Origin: Castellaniella denitrificans
Lineage (GTDB): Bacteria; Pseudomonadota; Gammaproteobacteria; Burkholderiales; Burkholderiaceae_B
Direction: 5' to 3'
Length of the DNA stretch: 64,000 nt
NCBI RefSeq assembly: GCF_042653765.1
Contig: NZ_JBHSEZ010000001.1
Span: forward strand, 310,001 to 374,000
The notes below the pieces were generated by a model. The model was not told where the DNA came from. It made no database searches and worked only from the letters and a program-made list of their open reading frames with translations. Position 1 is the first letter of the stretch, and every line of letters starts with the position of its first letter. Position numbers and translations under genes: made by a program. Below, one piece after another: positions 45,264 through 53,653 of the stretch.

Positions 45264-46228
45264 ATCGACAACTGATCGCCTATCTGGCCGCCATCGTCCT
45301 GCTGGCGGCGCTGCCCGCGCTGGGCGGCTATCCGATCTTCATCATGAAGGTCATGTGCTACGCCCTGTTCGCCTGCGCATTCAACCTACTGCTGGGCTAC
45401 ACCGGGCTGCTGTCCTTCGGCCACGCCGCCTTCCTGGGGCTGGCCGCCTACGCCTGCGGCCAGTCGCTGACCGCCTGGGGCTGGCCCACGCTGGCGGGGC
45501 TGATCTTCGGCACGGCGGCCGCCGCCGTGCTGGGCCTGGTGTTCGGGCTGCTGTCCATCCGGCGCAGCGGCATCTATTTCGCCATGATCACCCTGGCGCT
45601 GGCCCAGATGCAGTTCTTCTACTTCCTGCAGGCGCCGTTCACCGGCGGCGAGGACGGCCTGCAGGGCATCCCGCGCGGCAGCATCCTGGGGCTGGATCTG
45701 AGCCAGGACATCAACCTGTACTACGTGGTGCTGGTGATCTTCGTGCTGGGCTACGCCCTGATCTGGCGCACCGTGCACTCGCCCTTCGGCCAGGTCCTGA
45801 AGGCCATCCGCGAGAACGAGCCGCGCATGATCTCGCTGGGCTACGACGTGGACCGCTTCAAGCTGCTGGCCTTCGTGCTCTCGGCCACCCTGGCCGGGCT
45901 GGCCGGAGCCACCAAGTCGCTGGTGTTCGTCTCGGCCACGCTGTCGGACGCCACCTGGCAGATGTCGGGCATGGTGATCCTGATGACGCTGATCGGCGGC
46001 ATGGGCACGCTCACCGGCCCGGTGCTGGGCGCGATCATCGTGGTGGCGCTGGAAAACAAGGTCGGCGAGTTCGGCCGCTTCCTGATGCACCAGACCGGCA
46101 TCGAATGGTTCCGCGTCCTGGGCGAATCGGTCACCATCGTCATCGGCCTGATCTTCATCGTCTGCGTGCTGGCCTTCCGCCGCGGCATCGTCGGCGAGTG
46201 GCTGGCCTGGCGGCAGAGGGCCGGCTGA
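45260..46228 (+). CDS. livM: Branched-chain amino-acid-type ABC transporter permease LivM (system 1)
   Basis: Second permease of system 1, 322 aa, about 9 membrane segments. LLGYTGLLSFGHAAFLGLAA and the cytoplasmic loop VLKAIRENEPRMISLGYDVD are LivM hallmarks. The C-terminus lacks the ATPase domain present in the second system's permease. Last gene of the operon, 22 bp before a bidirectional terminator. Confidence 0.94.
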   Translation: MNRQLIAYLAAIVLLAALPALGGYPIFIMKVMCYALFACAFNLLLGYTGLLSFGHAAFLGLAAYACGQSLTAWGWPTLAGLIFGTAAAAVLGLVFGLLSIRRSGIYFAMITLALAQMQFFYFLQAPFTGGEDGLQGIPRGSILGLDLSQDINLYYVVLVIFVLGYALIWRTVHSPFGQVLKAIRENEPRMISLGYDVDRFKLLAFVLSATLAGLAGATKSLVFVSATLSDATWQMSGMVILMTLIGGMGTLTGPVLGAIIVVALENKVGEFGRFLMHQTGIEWFRVLGESVTIVIGLIFIVCVLAFRRGIVGEWLAWRQRAG

Positions 46229-46250
46229 TCCGTCATCCGGTCGATGCAGT

Positions 46251-46284
46251 CAACAAAAATGGCCCTGACGGGCCATTTTTGTTG
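46251..46284. terminator. Bidirectional terminator between the two liv operons
   Basis: Perfect 15-bp inverted repeat CAACAAAAATGGCCC / GGGCCATTTTTGTTG around TGAC. Runs of T on both strands allow termination of livM (plus) and the second livF (minus). Confidence 0.9.
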
Positions 46285-46296
46285 GGGGATGCGCTC

Positions 46297-47097
46297 TCAA
46301 GAACGCGGCTGAGCGCCGGCAAGCCCCAGATAGCTCTCGATGACGCGGGGGTGGCCGGCCAGCATGCGCGATTCGCCTTCCAGGACGACGGCGCCGGTTT
46401 CCAGGACATAGCCGCGGTCGGCCACGTGCAGGGCCGCGCGGGCGTTCTGTTCCACCAGCAGGATGGACACGCCGGTGCTGCGCAGCTGGGCAATGGTCTG
46501 GAAGATCTCGCGGACCACCCGGGGCGCCAGGCCCAGGCTGGGCTCGTCGAGCATCAGCAGCGCCGGGCGCGCCATCAGGGCGCGGCCCAGCGCCAGCATC
46601 TGGCGCTCGCCGCCCGACAGCGTCCCCGCCGCCTGGCCGGCGCGCTCCCGCAGACGCGGAAACAGCGCGTAGACCTCGTCCAGGGTGTCGCGCCAGCCGC
46701 GCACGCCGGCGCGGTACAGGCGAAAGCCCCCCAGCAGCAGGTTGTCGCGCACGGACATGCTGGCGAACAGTTCCCGGCGTTCCGGCACCAGCGACAGGCC
46801 CTGGCCGACGCGGCGCTCGATGTCCCAGCCCTGCACTTCGGTGCCCTGGAACACGACCGAGCCCCGGCTGTGCCCCCGCAGGGGCAGCGCCCCCATGATG
46901 GCGCCCAGCAGCGTCGATTTCCCGGCGCCGTTGGCGCCGATGACGGTCACGATCTCGCCCCGGCTCACCGTCAGGTCGATGGGATCCAGGGCGGCCACCT
47001 TGCCGTAATGCGCCGACAGGCCCCGGACCGACAGGACGGGGGCGGCGACGGGCGCGGACATGCCCGTCCCGGCGGCGGCATGGTGTCCGGTGCTCAT
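46297..47097 (-). CDS. livF: ABC transporter ATP-binding protein LivF (system 2)
   Basis: ATPase of the second Liv system, 266 aa. Walker A is GANGAGKST (Lys intact, unlike system 1), the signature is TLSGGERQMLALGRAL, Walker B is LLMLDEPSLGLAP and the H-loop is ILLVEQN. The first about 12 residues (MSTGHHAAAGTG) look non-conserved, and a second ATG at residue 13 (47061) is an alternative start. The ATG at 47097 overlaps the upstream stop by 4 nt. Last gene of the minus-strand operon livK-livH-livMG-livF. Confidence 0.93.
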   Translation of the reverse strand: MSTGHHAAAGTGMSAPVAAPVLSVRGLSAHYGKVAALDPIDLTVSRGEIVTVIGANGAGKSTLLGAIMGALPLRGHSRGSVVFQGTEVQGWDIERRVGQGLSLVPERRELFASMSVRDNLLLGGFRLYRAGVRGWRDTLDEVYALFPRLRERAGQAAGTLSGGERQMLALGRALMARPALLMLDEPSLGLAPRVVREIFQTIAQLRSTGVSILLVEQNARAALHVADRGYVLETGAVVLEGESRMLAGHPRVIESYLGLAGAQPRS

Positions 47098-48953
47098 GGG
47101 GCGCTCTCCTGTGGCGTGGCGCGGGCGGCGACGGGTTGCGGCGCGGCATCAGGCACGCCCCAGGTCTCGTCGAGGCCGCCCAGGTAGGCCTCCAGCACGG
47201 CCGGATTGCGCTGGATGTCCGCCGGGACGCCCTCGGCCAGCATCGTGCCGAAATCCATCACCAGCAGGTGATCGGTGAGGTTCATCACGAAATCCATGTC
47301 GTGCTCGACCAGCAGCAGGCTCATGCCCTCGCGGCGCAACTGGTCCAGCACCGCCGCCAGCGCCTGCTTCTCCTGGTAGCGCAGACCGGCCGCCGGCTCG
47401 TCGAGCAGCAGCAGGATGGGGTCGCAGCACAGCGCCCGGGCGATCTCCACGATGCGCTGGCGGCCCAGCGGCAGGCTGCCGGCGGGCTGGTCGATCACGT
47501 CGCCCAGGCCCACCCGCCCGATCTGGCGCGCGGCCTCGCGCAGCAGGGACGCCTCGGCGGTCCGGTCCAGGCGAAGCGCGGCCGACACCGCGCCGGCGCG
47601 GCTGCGCAGGTGGGCGCCCAGGGCGACGTTTTCCAGCACGCTCATGTCCGGCAGCAGCTGCACGTGCTGGAAGCTGCGCGCCATCCCCCGGCGGGCGATC
47701 TCGCGCGCCGGCAGGCCGTCGATGCGGTCCCCCATGAAGCGCACCGCGCCGCCGGACAGGGGCGCCACGCCGCTGATGAGGTTGAAGGTGGTGCTCTTGC
47801 CCGCCCCGTTGGGGCCGATCAGCCCCATGATCTCGCCCGCCCGCAGGCGAAAGCCGATGTCGTTGACCGCCACCAGGCCGCCGAATTCCTTGCGCGCATG
47901 GTCGACTTCCAGCACCAGGTCGCCGGCCGCGGGCGCCGGACGGCGCGGCAGCTCGGGCGCGGCGGCCAGGCGCGCCGGATCGTGGCCATCGGACTCGGCG
48001 CGCCCGCCCAGTCGCCGCCACAGCCGGGCCAGCACGGGCCACAGGCCGTCGCGGGCGAACTGCAGCACCAGGATCATCAGCACGCCGAAGGCGAGCAGCT
48101 CCAGGTTGGCGGTGGTGCCCACCAGGCCGGGCAGGACGTTCTGCAGCTGGTCCTTGACGATCAGGATGGCGGCGGCGCCCGCCACCGCGCCCCAGACGCT
48201 GCCCGAGCCGCCCACCACGGCCATGAACAGGTATTCGATGCCGTAGCCCAGGCCGAAGGGGCTGGGGCTGACGGCGCGCTGCATGTGCGCGTACAGCCAG
48301 CCCGACACGCAGCCCAGGAGGGCCGCGTAGACGAAGATCACGACCTTGTAGTGCGCCAGGTCCACGCCGAAGGATTCGGCCATGGAGCCGCTGCGCAGGG
48401 CGCGGATGGCCCGCCCCGCGCGCGAGTCCAGCAGATTGTGCGTGGCCCACAGGGCCAGCAGCAGGATCAGCCAGATCAGCAGGTACATGCGCGGCCCGGT
48501 CCCCAGGGACCAGCCGCCGATCGACAGCGGCGGGATGCCGGCGATGCCGTCGTAGCGGCCCAGGAAATCCAGGTTGCCGTACAGGTAGTACAGCGCCAGG
48601 CACCAGGCCAGGGTGCACAGGGGCAGGTAGTGGCCGGACAGGCGCAGCGTGATGGCTCCCAGCGCGTAGGCCACCAGGCAGGTCAGCAGCAGGCCCGCGG
48701 CCAGCCCCAGCCAGGGCGACGCGCCGCCCGCCGTCGTCAGCCAGGCCGTGGTGTAGGCCCCCAGGCCGACAAAGGCCGACTGGCCGAAGGACGTCAGCCC
48801 GCCGACGCCGGTCAGCAGGACCAGCCCCAGCACCACCAGGCTGTAGAGCCCGATGTAGTTCATCTGGGTGATCCAGAAGGCGGGCACGCCCGGCAGCCAG
48901 GGCAGCAGCGCCAGAATCGGGACCAGGATCATCAGGGCGTGGCGCGGGCGCAT
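47094..48953 (-). CDS. Fused LivM permease-LivG ATPase (system 2)
   Basis: Single 619-aa polypeptide. Residues 1-310 are a LivM permease (GGLTSFGQSAFVGLGAYTTA, loop RAIRALRSGSMAESFGVDLA). About 311-345 is an Ala/Pro-rich linker, and 346-619 is a LivG ATPase with Walker A GPNGAGKSTT, signature region SLPLGRQRIVEIARAL, Walker B LLLLDEPAAGLRYQE and H-loop LLVEHDMDF. The frame is open through the junction. LivM and LivG are normally separate, as in system 1 here. The ATG at 48953 overlaps the livH stop by one base. Confidence 0.92.
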   Translation of the reverse strand: MRPRHALMILVPILALLPWLPGVPAFWITQMNYIGLYSLVVLGLVLLTGVGGLTSFGQSAFVGLGAYTTAWLTTAGGASPWLGLAAGLLLTCLVAYALGAITLRLSGHYLPLCTLAWCLALYYLYGNLDFLGRYDGIAGIPPLSIGGWSLGTGPRMYLLIWLILLLALWATHNLLDSRAGRAIRALRSGSMAESFGVDLAHYKVVIFVYAALLGCVSGWLYAHMQRAVSPSPFGLGYGIEYLFMAVVGGSGSVWGAVAGAAAILIVKDQLQNVLPGLVGTTANLELLAFGVLMILVLQFARDGLWPVLARLWRRLGGRAESDGHDPARLAAAPELPRRPAPAAGDLVLEVDHARKEFGGLVAVNDIGFRLRAGEIMGLIGPNGAGKSTTFNLISGVAPLSGGAVRFMGDRIDGLPAREIARRGMARSFQHVQLLPDMSVLENVALGAHLRSRAGAVSAALRLDRTAEASLLREAARQIGRVGLGDVIDQPAGSLPLGRQRIVEIARALCCDPILLLLDEPAAGLRYQEKQALAAVLDQLRREGMSLLLVEHDMDFVMNLTDHLLVMDFGTMLAEGVPADIQRNPAVLEAYLGGLDETWGVPDAAPQPVAARATPQESAP

Positions 48954-49990
48954 CAGTCCTCCTCGTCCAGGTGAACGCTGCCGAAGGAGCGCCACAGTAG
49001 CACCGGGATGATCAGGGTGAAGACGATGGCCTCCTTGAAGGGACTGGCCCAGAAGGAGGAAAAGGCTTCGAGGACGCCGACGAACAGGGCGCCCGCCGCC
49101 GCGGCCGGGTAGCTGACCAGGCCGCCGAAGATGGCCGCCACGAAGCCCTTCAGGCCGATCAGGAAGCCCGTGTCGTAATAGATGGTGGTGATGGCGGCGA
49201 TCAGCATGCCCGACAGCGCGCCGATGGCCGCCGCCAGGGTGAAGGTCAGGCTGCCCGCCACCCGCGTGCTGATGCCCACCAGCCGCGCGCCGCGCCGGTT
49301 GACGGCGGTGGCCCGCAGGGCGCTGCCGTACAGGGTGCGGCTGAAGAACAGCCATAGCCCGCCGATCAGTACGGCGCAGGTGGCCAGCACCGCGAAGGTC
49401 TGCGCGGTCCAGGCCACCGGCCCGATCTGCACCGTGCCCTCGACCAGGGCCGGGGTGCGCCAGCCTTCCGCGCCGAAGAACAGCAGTCCCAGGCCGGTCA
49501 GGGCGAAATGCACGGCGACCGACACGATCAGCAGCACCAGCACGCTGGCCTGCTCCACCGGCTGGTACACCAGGCGGTAGATCATCGGCCCCATGGGCAC
49601 CACCAGCGCCAGCGCGAACAGCACCCGCAGGGCCAGCGGCACGTCCGGCCCGGCCGCCAGCGGCGCCAGGGCCTCCAGCGCCAGGGGCAGGACCAGCGCC
49701 CAGCCCAGGGTGCGGCCGTAGCCGCGCCACTGGCGCGCGCGCCAGCACGAGACCGCCTCGGCCAGGCACACCAGCACGCCCATCAGCACCAGCAGGTGCG
49801 CCGTCCCGGGCACCCGGCCGTTGGCCAGGAACGCCAGGGACAGGGCGCCGAAGGTGACGAATTCCCCCTGGGGAATCAGGATCACCCGCGTCACCACGAA
49901 CACCAGCACCAGCGCCAGGCCCAGCAAGGCGTAGATGGCGCCGTTCAGGATGCCGTCCTGCAGCAGGATCAGCGCGATGGTCAGATCCAC
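48953..49990 (-). CDS. livH: ABC transporter permease LivH (system 2)
   Basis: 345-aa inner-membrane permease, longer than system-1 LivH because of an additional hydrophobic stretch at about 65-125 (LVLMGVLVCLAEAVSCWRAR). The N-terminus LLQDGILNGAIYALLGLALV and TRVILIPQGEFVTFGAL correspond to the family motifs. SGMLIAAITTIYYDTGFLIG and LKGFVAAIFGGLVSYPAAAA are typical of the C-terminal half. It follows the binding-protein gene after an 88-bp spacer with a hairpin. Confidence 0.92.
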   Translation of the reverse strand: MDLTIALILLQDGILNGAIYALLGLALVLVFVVTRVILIPQGEFVTFGALSLAFLANGRVPGTAHLLVLMGVLVCLAEAVSCWRARQWRGYGRTLGWALVLPLALEALAPLAAGPDVPLALRVLFALALVVPMGPMIYRLVYQPVEQASVLVLLIVSVAVHFALTGLGLLFFGAEGWRTPALVEGTVQIGPVAWTAQTFAVLATCAVLIGGLWLFFSRTLYGSALRATAVNRRGARLVGISTRVAGSLTFTLAAAIGALSGMLIAAITTIYYDTGFLIGLKGFVAAIFGGLVSYPAAAAGALFVGVLEAFSSFWASPFKEAIVFTLIIPVLLWRSFGSVHLDEED

Positions 49991-49999
49991 GGCGCCCCT

Positions 50000-50021
50000 C
50001 CGCCGGTGCGCGCGCCGGCGG
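50000..50021 (-). promoter_or_regulatory. Intercistronic stem-loop between livK and livH (system 2)
   Basis: Inverted repeat CCGCCGG / CCGGCGG with an 8-nt loop, in the 88 bp between the binding-protein stop and the livH start. It occupies the same position as the stronger hairpin in system 1, with no T-tract. Likely a message-stabilising or partial-termination element. Confidence 0.5.
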
Positions 50022-50078
50022 CCGCGGCATGCCGGAAACCGGCCCGGAACACGGGAAGGGAGGCGCCAGGCAGCATCA

Positions 50079-51248
50079 TCACAGGTCCGGCTGGTAGGTC
50101 CACGTGCCGTTCACGACCTGCACCATGACGCGGCCGCGCTCGTCCAGGCCGGCGTGATCGGTCGGACTCATGGTGAAGACGCCCTGGGAAGCGGGCAGTT
50201 CCTTGACCTGTTCCAGCGCGTCGCGCAGGGCCGCGCGGAATTCCGGCGTGCCCGGCTTGGCGCCGGTCTTCAGGGCGCGGGGGATGGCATCGTTGATCAG
50301 TTGGCCGGCGTCCCACATGTGGCCGCCGAAGGTGTTGGTCGTGCCCGCGCCGTACTTGGCCTCGTAGGCCTTGACGTACACCAGGGCGCTGGCCTTGGCC
50401 GGATTGCTGTCGGGCAGCTGGTCCGCCACCAGCAGCGGGCCGGCGGGCAGGATCATGCCTTCGCAGGCCTTGCCGCAGACCCGCAGCACGTCGTTGTTGG
50501 CCGCGCCGTGGGTCTGGTAGATGCGGCCCTTGTAGCCGCGCTCGACCAGCTCGCGCTGCGGCAGGGCCACCGGCGTGCCCGAGGCGCCGATCAGGATGCC
50601 GTCGGGCTTGGCCGACAGCAGCTTCAGGACCTGGCCGGTGACGCTGGTGTCGGGCCGGGCGAAGCGTTCCGCCGCCACGATCTTGATGCCCTTGGCCTCG
50701 GCGGCGGCCTTCATTTCCTGCAGCCAGCCGTCGCCGTAGGCGTCGCTGAAGCCGATGAAGCCCAGGGTCTTGACGTTCTGCTTGACCATCGCGTCCGCCA
50801 GGGCCGCGGCCATCAGCGCGTCGTTCTGCGGCGTCTTGTAGACCCACTTGCGCGGACCGTCCACCGGCTCGACGAGCTTGGCGTTGGCGGCCACGCTGAT
50901 CATGGGCGTGCCGGTCTCGGCGGCCACGTCCGACATGGCCAGCGAGCCCGGCGTCACGGAAGTGCCCAGCACCACGTCGACGTGGTCGTCGGCCGTGAGC
51001 TTGCGGATGTTCTTCACCGCCTGGGTGGTGTCGGTGGCGTCGTCCAGCACGATGTACTGCACGGTCTGGCCGCCGATTTCCGTAGGCAGCAGGGCCACGG
51101 TGTCGCGTTCGGGAATGCCCAGGGAAGCGGCCGGCCCGGTGGACGACACCGTCACGCCGACCTTGATTTGAGCCGTGGCGGCCAGGGGCAACGCGGCCAG
51201 CAGCGCGGCCGCGCCCAGGGTGAGCCGCATGGAAACCGGAAATGTCAT
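50079..51248 (-). CDS. livK: ABC transporter substrate-binding protein (system 2)
   Basis: Periplasmic binding protein, 389 aa. A signal peptide covers about 1-26 (LAALPLAATAQ), followed by IKVGVTVSSTGPAASLGIPE. It differs clearly from the proteins at 1-875 and 43080-44291, lacking their NQNKADxxxARAREWFD segment, so its ligand probably differs. I chose ATG 51248 (MTFPVSMRLTLGAAAL), which has GGAG upstream and a signal peptide. The frame extends further but without such features. First gene of the minus-strand operon. Confidence 0.92.
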   Translation of the reverse strand: MTFPVSMRLTLGAAALLAALPLAATAQIKVGVTVSSTGPAASLGIPERDTVALLPTEIGGQTVQYIVLDDATDTTQAVKNIRKLTADDHVDVVLGTSVTPGSLAMSDVAAETGTPMISVAANAKLVEPVDGPRKWVYKTPQNDALMAAALADAMVKQNVKTLGFIGFSDAYGDGWLQEMKAAAEAKGIKIVAAERFARPDTSVTGQVLKLLSAKPDGILIGASGTPVALPQRELVERGYKGRIYQTHGAANNDVLRVCGKACEGMILPAGPLLVADQLPDSNPAKASALVYVKAYEAKYGAGTTNTFGGHMWDAGQLINDAIPRALKTGAKPGTPEFRAALRDALEQVKELPASQGVFTMSPTDHAGLDERGRVMVQVVNGTWTYQPDL

Positions 51249-51481
51249 GTTTGTCTCCGAATGTTTTTGACGGACCGTGCAATTCATGGCCACGAACCCG
51301 GCGGGCCGAGGCATAAACACATGAACGGGCGTCATATTATCGCAGCCCGGCGCAATTTGCTGCCACGCGACGGGCAATCCTTCGCGGCGGCGCGCCGGGC
51401 GGCCCTGCCCGGCGCCCGCTTCCACCGGGGTGAAAGTCGATTAAGATGGAGGATTGAAGTGAAATTCCGGACAGGTTCCTC

Positions 51482-51868
51482 GTGGACAAGACAGACGCCG
51501 AATGGCGCGCGCAGCTTTCCCCCGACGAATTCGCGGTCACGCGGCTGAAGCACACCGAGCGCCCCTTCACGGGGCGATACTGGGACACCACCCAGGCGGG
51601 TACCTATCTCTGCGTCTGCTGCGGCACCCCGCTGTTCGCCTCGGACACGAAATTCGACGCGGGCTGCGGCTGGCCCAGCTATTTCCAGCCGGTGGCCCCG
51701 GACCGCGTGCGCGAACTGCGCGACACCAGCCACGGCATGATCCGCACGGAAATCGTGTGCGCCGTCTGCGACGCCCACCTGGGCCACGTGTTCCCCGACG
51801 GCCCGCCCCCCACGGGGCTGCGCTACTGCATCAATTCGCTGTCCCTGAAGTTCATCCCGGCCGAATGA
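51482..51868 (+). CDS. msrB: Peptide-methionine (R)-S-oxide reductase MsrB
   Basis: Cytosolic repair of the R-epimer of methionine sulfoxide. 128 aa with zinc cysteines C44/C47 and C93/C96 and the catalytic Cys116 in LRYCINSLSLKF. GCGWPSYFQP is the family motif. GTG start at 51482. Together with msrPQ it gives protection in both cell compartments. The 233 bp before it hold an unassigned promoter region shared with the divergent liv operon. Confidence 0.97.
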   Translation: MDKTDAEWRAQLSPDEFAVTRLKHTERPFTGRYWDTTQAGTYLCVCCGTPLFASDTKFDAGCGWPSYFQPVAPDRVRELRDTSHGMIRTEIVCAVCDAHLGHVFPDGPPPTGLRYCINSLSLKFIPAE

Positions 51869-51878
51869 AAAACCGCCT

Positions 51879-52463
51879 GTGAAAAAATTCCTCTTCGACC
51901 TCTTTCCGCTGATCCTGTTCTTCCTGGCGTTCCGCTTCGCCGACATCTACGTCGCCACCGGAACGGCCATGGCGGCGGCCGTGCTGCAGATCCTGTGGCT
52001 GCGCCTGACCGGTCGCGCGATCGAGCCCACGCACTGGATCAACCTGACGGTGATCGTCGTGTTCGGCGGCGCGACCCTGCTGTTCCACGACGACACCTTC
52101 ATCAAGTGGAAGCCCACGGTCCTGTACTGGCTGTTCGCCGCCATCCTGATGGGCGCGCGCCTGTTCGCCGGGCGCAACCTGATGCGCCGCCTGATGGGCG
52201 ACAAGGTCGCCCTGCCCGAACGCGCCTGGAACCGCCTGAACGACAGCTGGGCCGGGTTCTTCGTCGCCTCGGGCGCCCTGAACCTGTACGTGGCCTTCTC
52301 CGGCCGCTTCACCGAGGCGCAGTGGGTGAATTTCAAGGTCTTCGGCCTGATGATCCTGCTGCTGCTGTTCGTGGTGGCGCAATCCCTGTGGCTGGGCCGG
52401 CACATCCAGGCCGAATCCGCCGCGCCCCGGGCCGACGCGCCCGACGGCGAGCCGCGCGGATGA
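51879..52463 (+). CDS. yciB: Septation protein A / YciB (IspZ family)
   Basis: Inner-membrane protein with about 5 helices that affects cell-envelope synthesis and septation through contacts with elongasome and divisome proteins. 194 aa starting MKKFLFDLFPLILFFLAFRF at a GTG. TGRAIEPTHWINLTVIVVFG, FHDDTFIKWKPTVLYWLFA and the WNRLNDSWAGFF stretch are conserved. It lies 10 bp after msrB. The C-terminal Ala/Asp/Pro tail is unique. Confidence 0.95.
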   Translation: MKKFLFDLFPLILFFLAFRFADIYVATGTAMAAAVLQILWLRLTGRAIEPTHWINLTVIVVFGGATLLFHDDTFIKWKPTVLYWLFAAILMGARLFAGRNLMRRLMGDKVALPERAWNRLNDSWAGFFVASGALNLYVAFSGRFTEAQWVNFKVFGLMILLLLFVVAQSLWLGRHIQAESAAPRADAPDGEPRG

Positions 52464-52500
52464 GCCCGCACGCCGCCGGCGCGGCCCCGGAAGGCCGCCC

Positions 52501-52788
52501 ATGAACCCCGCCGAGACCGACCTGAAGGCCGTGCTGGCCGAGCGCCTGGCCGCGCTCGAGCCCGCGCGGCTGGAACTCGTCGACGAATCCCACCTGCACG
52601 CCGGCCATGCCGGCGCCCGGGGCGGCGCGCGGCACTTTCGCGTCCGCATCGTGTCCAATCAATTCCAGGGGCTCGGCACCCTCGCCCGCCATCGTCTTGT
52701 GTATGATTGCGTGCGGGATCTGATGCCCCATCCGATCCACGCCCTGGCCATCGAGGCCGGCACCCCTCCCATCGAAGGATTTTCATGA
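52501..52788 (+). CDS. bolA: BolA family protein
   Basis: Small KH-like protein that works with monothiol glutaredoxins in Fe-S handling and, in E. coli, controls morphology genes. 95 aa. LVDESHLHAGHAG has the conserved His ligand region, HFRVRIVSNQFQGL follows, then the RHRLVYDCVRDLM signature. ATG 52501 with GGAAGG upstream. Its stop overlaps the next start by 4 nt. Confidence 0.95.
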   Translation: MNPAETDLKAVLAERLAALEPARLELVDESHLHAGHAGARGGARHFRVRIVSNQFQGLGTLARHRLVYDCVRDLMPHPIHALAIEAGTPPIEGFS

Positions 52789-53576
52789 AACGTATCGCTG
52801 CTGTCGCCCTGGCCTGCTCCCTGACGCTGCCGGTCTGGGCCAAGGACATCGCCACCGTCAACGGCCAGGGCATCTCCCAGGCCAAATTCGACCAGTTCGT
52901 CAGCATGCTGGTCACCCAGGGCGCCCAGGATACGCCGCAACTGCGCGACCAGGTCAAGCAGGAAATGATCAACCGCCTGGTCGCGGTCCAGGCCGCCGAG
53001 AAGGCCGGCCTGCAGAAGGATCCCGCCGTCCAGCAGGAAACCGAGCTGGCCACGCAGAGCATCCTGGTGCGCGCCCTGATGGCCCGCTACCTGAAGGACC
53101 ACCCCGTCAGCGAAGCCGACCTGAAGAAGGAATACGACACGATCAAGGCCGAACAGGCCTCGCGCCAGGAATACAAGCTGCGCCACATCCTGGTCAAGGA
53201 CGAAGCCAAGGCCAAGGACCTGATCAAGTCGATCAAGGCGAAGAAGACCACGTTCGAGGCCGCCGCGAAGAAGGACTCGATCGACACCGGCAGCGGCAAG
53301 AACGGCGGCGAACTGGGCTGGGGCCCGACCAGCAACTACGTGCCCGAATTCGCCCAGGCCGTGGAAAGCATGAAGAAGGGCGACCTCAGCGCCCAGCCCG
53401 TGCAGACGCAGTTCGGCTGGCACGTGATCCAGGTCGAGGACGTGCGCCCGATCGCCTTCCCCTCCTTCGAGGAAGCCAAGCCGCAACTGGAGGAAATGAT
53501 GCGCCAGCAGGCCCTGGCCGACTACCAGAAGAGCCTGGTGAAGGACGCCAAGATCGTGGACAAGGCTGAAAAGTAA
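52785..53576 (+). CDS. Periplasmic peptidyl-prolyl isomerase (parvulin/PpiC-SurA type)
   Basis: Folding catalyst for exported proteins. 263 aa with a signal peptide at about 1-19 (LTLPVWAK), an N-terminal SurA-like helical part (NGQGISQAKFDQFVSML), and a parvulin domain at about 128-225 (KLRHILVKDEAKAKDLIKSI, GGELGWGPTSNYVPEFAQAV, FGWHVIQVEDVRPI). Bordetella Par27 has this layout. ATG 52785 is coupled to bolA. A good terminator follows. Confidence 0.93.
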   Translation: MKRIAAVALACSLTLPVWAKDIATVNGQGISQAKFDQFVSMLVTQGAQDTPQLRDQVKQEMINRLVAVQAAEKAGLQKDPAVQQETELATQSILVRALMARYLKDHPVSEADLKKEYDTIKAEQASRQEYKLRHILVKDEAKAKDLIKSIKAKKTTFEAAAKKDSIDTGSGKNGGELGWGPTSNYVPEFAQAVESMKKGDLSAQPVQTQFGWHVIQVEDVRPIAFPSFEEAKPQLEEMMRQQALADYQKSLVKDAKIVDKAEK

Positions 53577-53613
53577 AGGCCCCGCGCGGCCTGCGGCCGC
53601 CCGCTGTCCTCGA

Positions 53614-53638
53614 CGGCCTCCCTCCGGGAGGCCGTTTT
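53614..53638 (+). terminator. Rho-independent terminator after the PpiC-type gene
   Basis: Stem CGGCCTCCC (53614-53622) / GGGAGGCCG (53626-53634), 3-nt loop, then TTTTCATT. A GC hairpin (GCGGCCTGCGGCCGC, about 53586-53600) lies just upstream. Confidence 0.8.
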
Positions 53639-53653
53639 CATTGGATCAGGGAT

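Noticed and set aside
53577..53610. Possible third copy of the interspersed repeat after the PpiC-type gene
   Set aside because: The left end (GGCCCCGCGCGGCC) resembles the repeat, but the GGGGCGGCCC loop and main stem are missing; a simple terminator explains the region.
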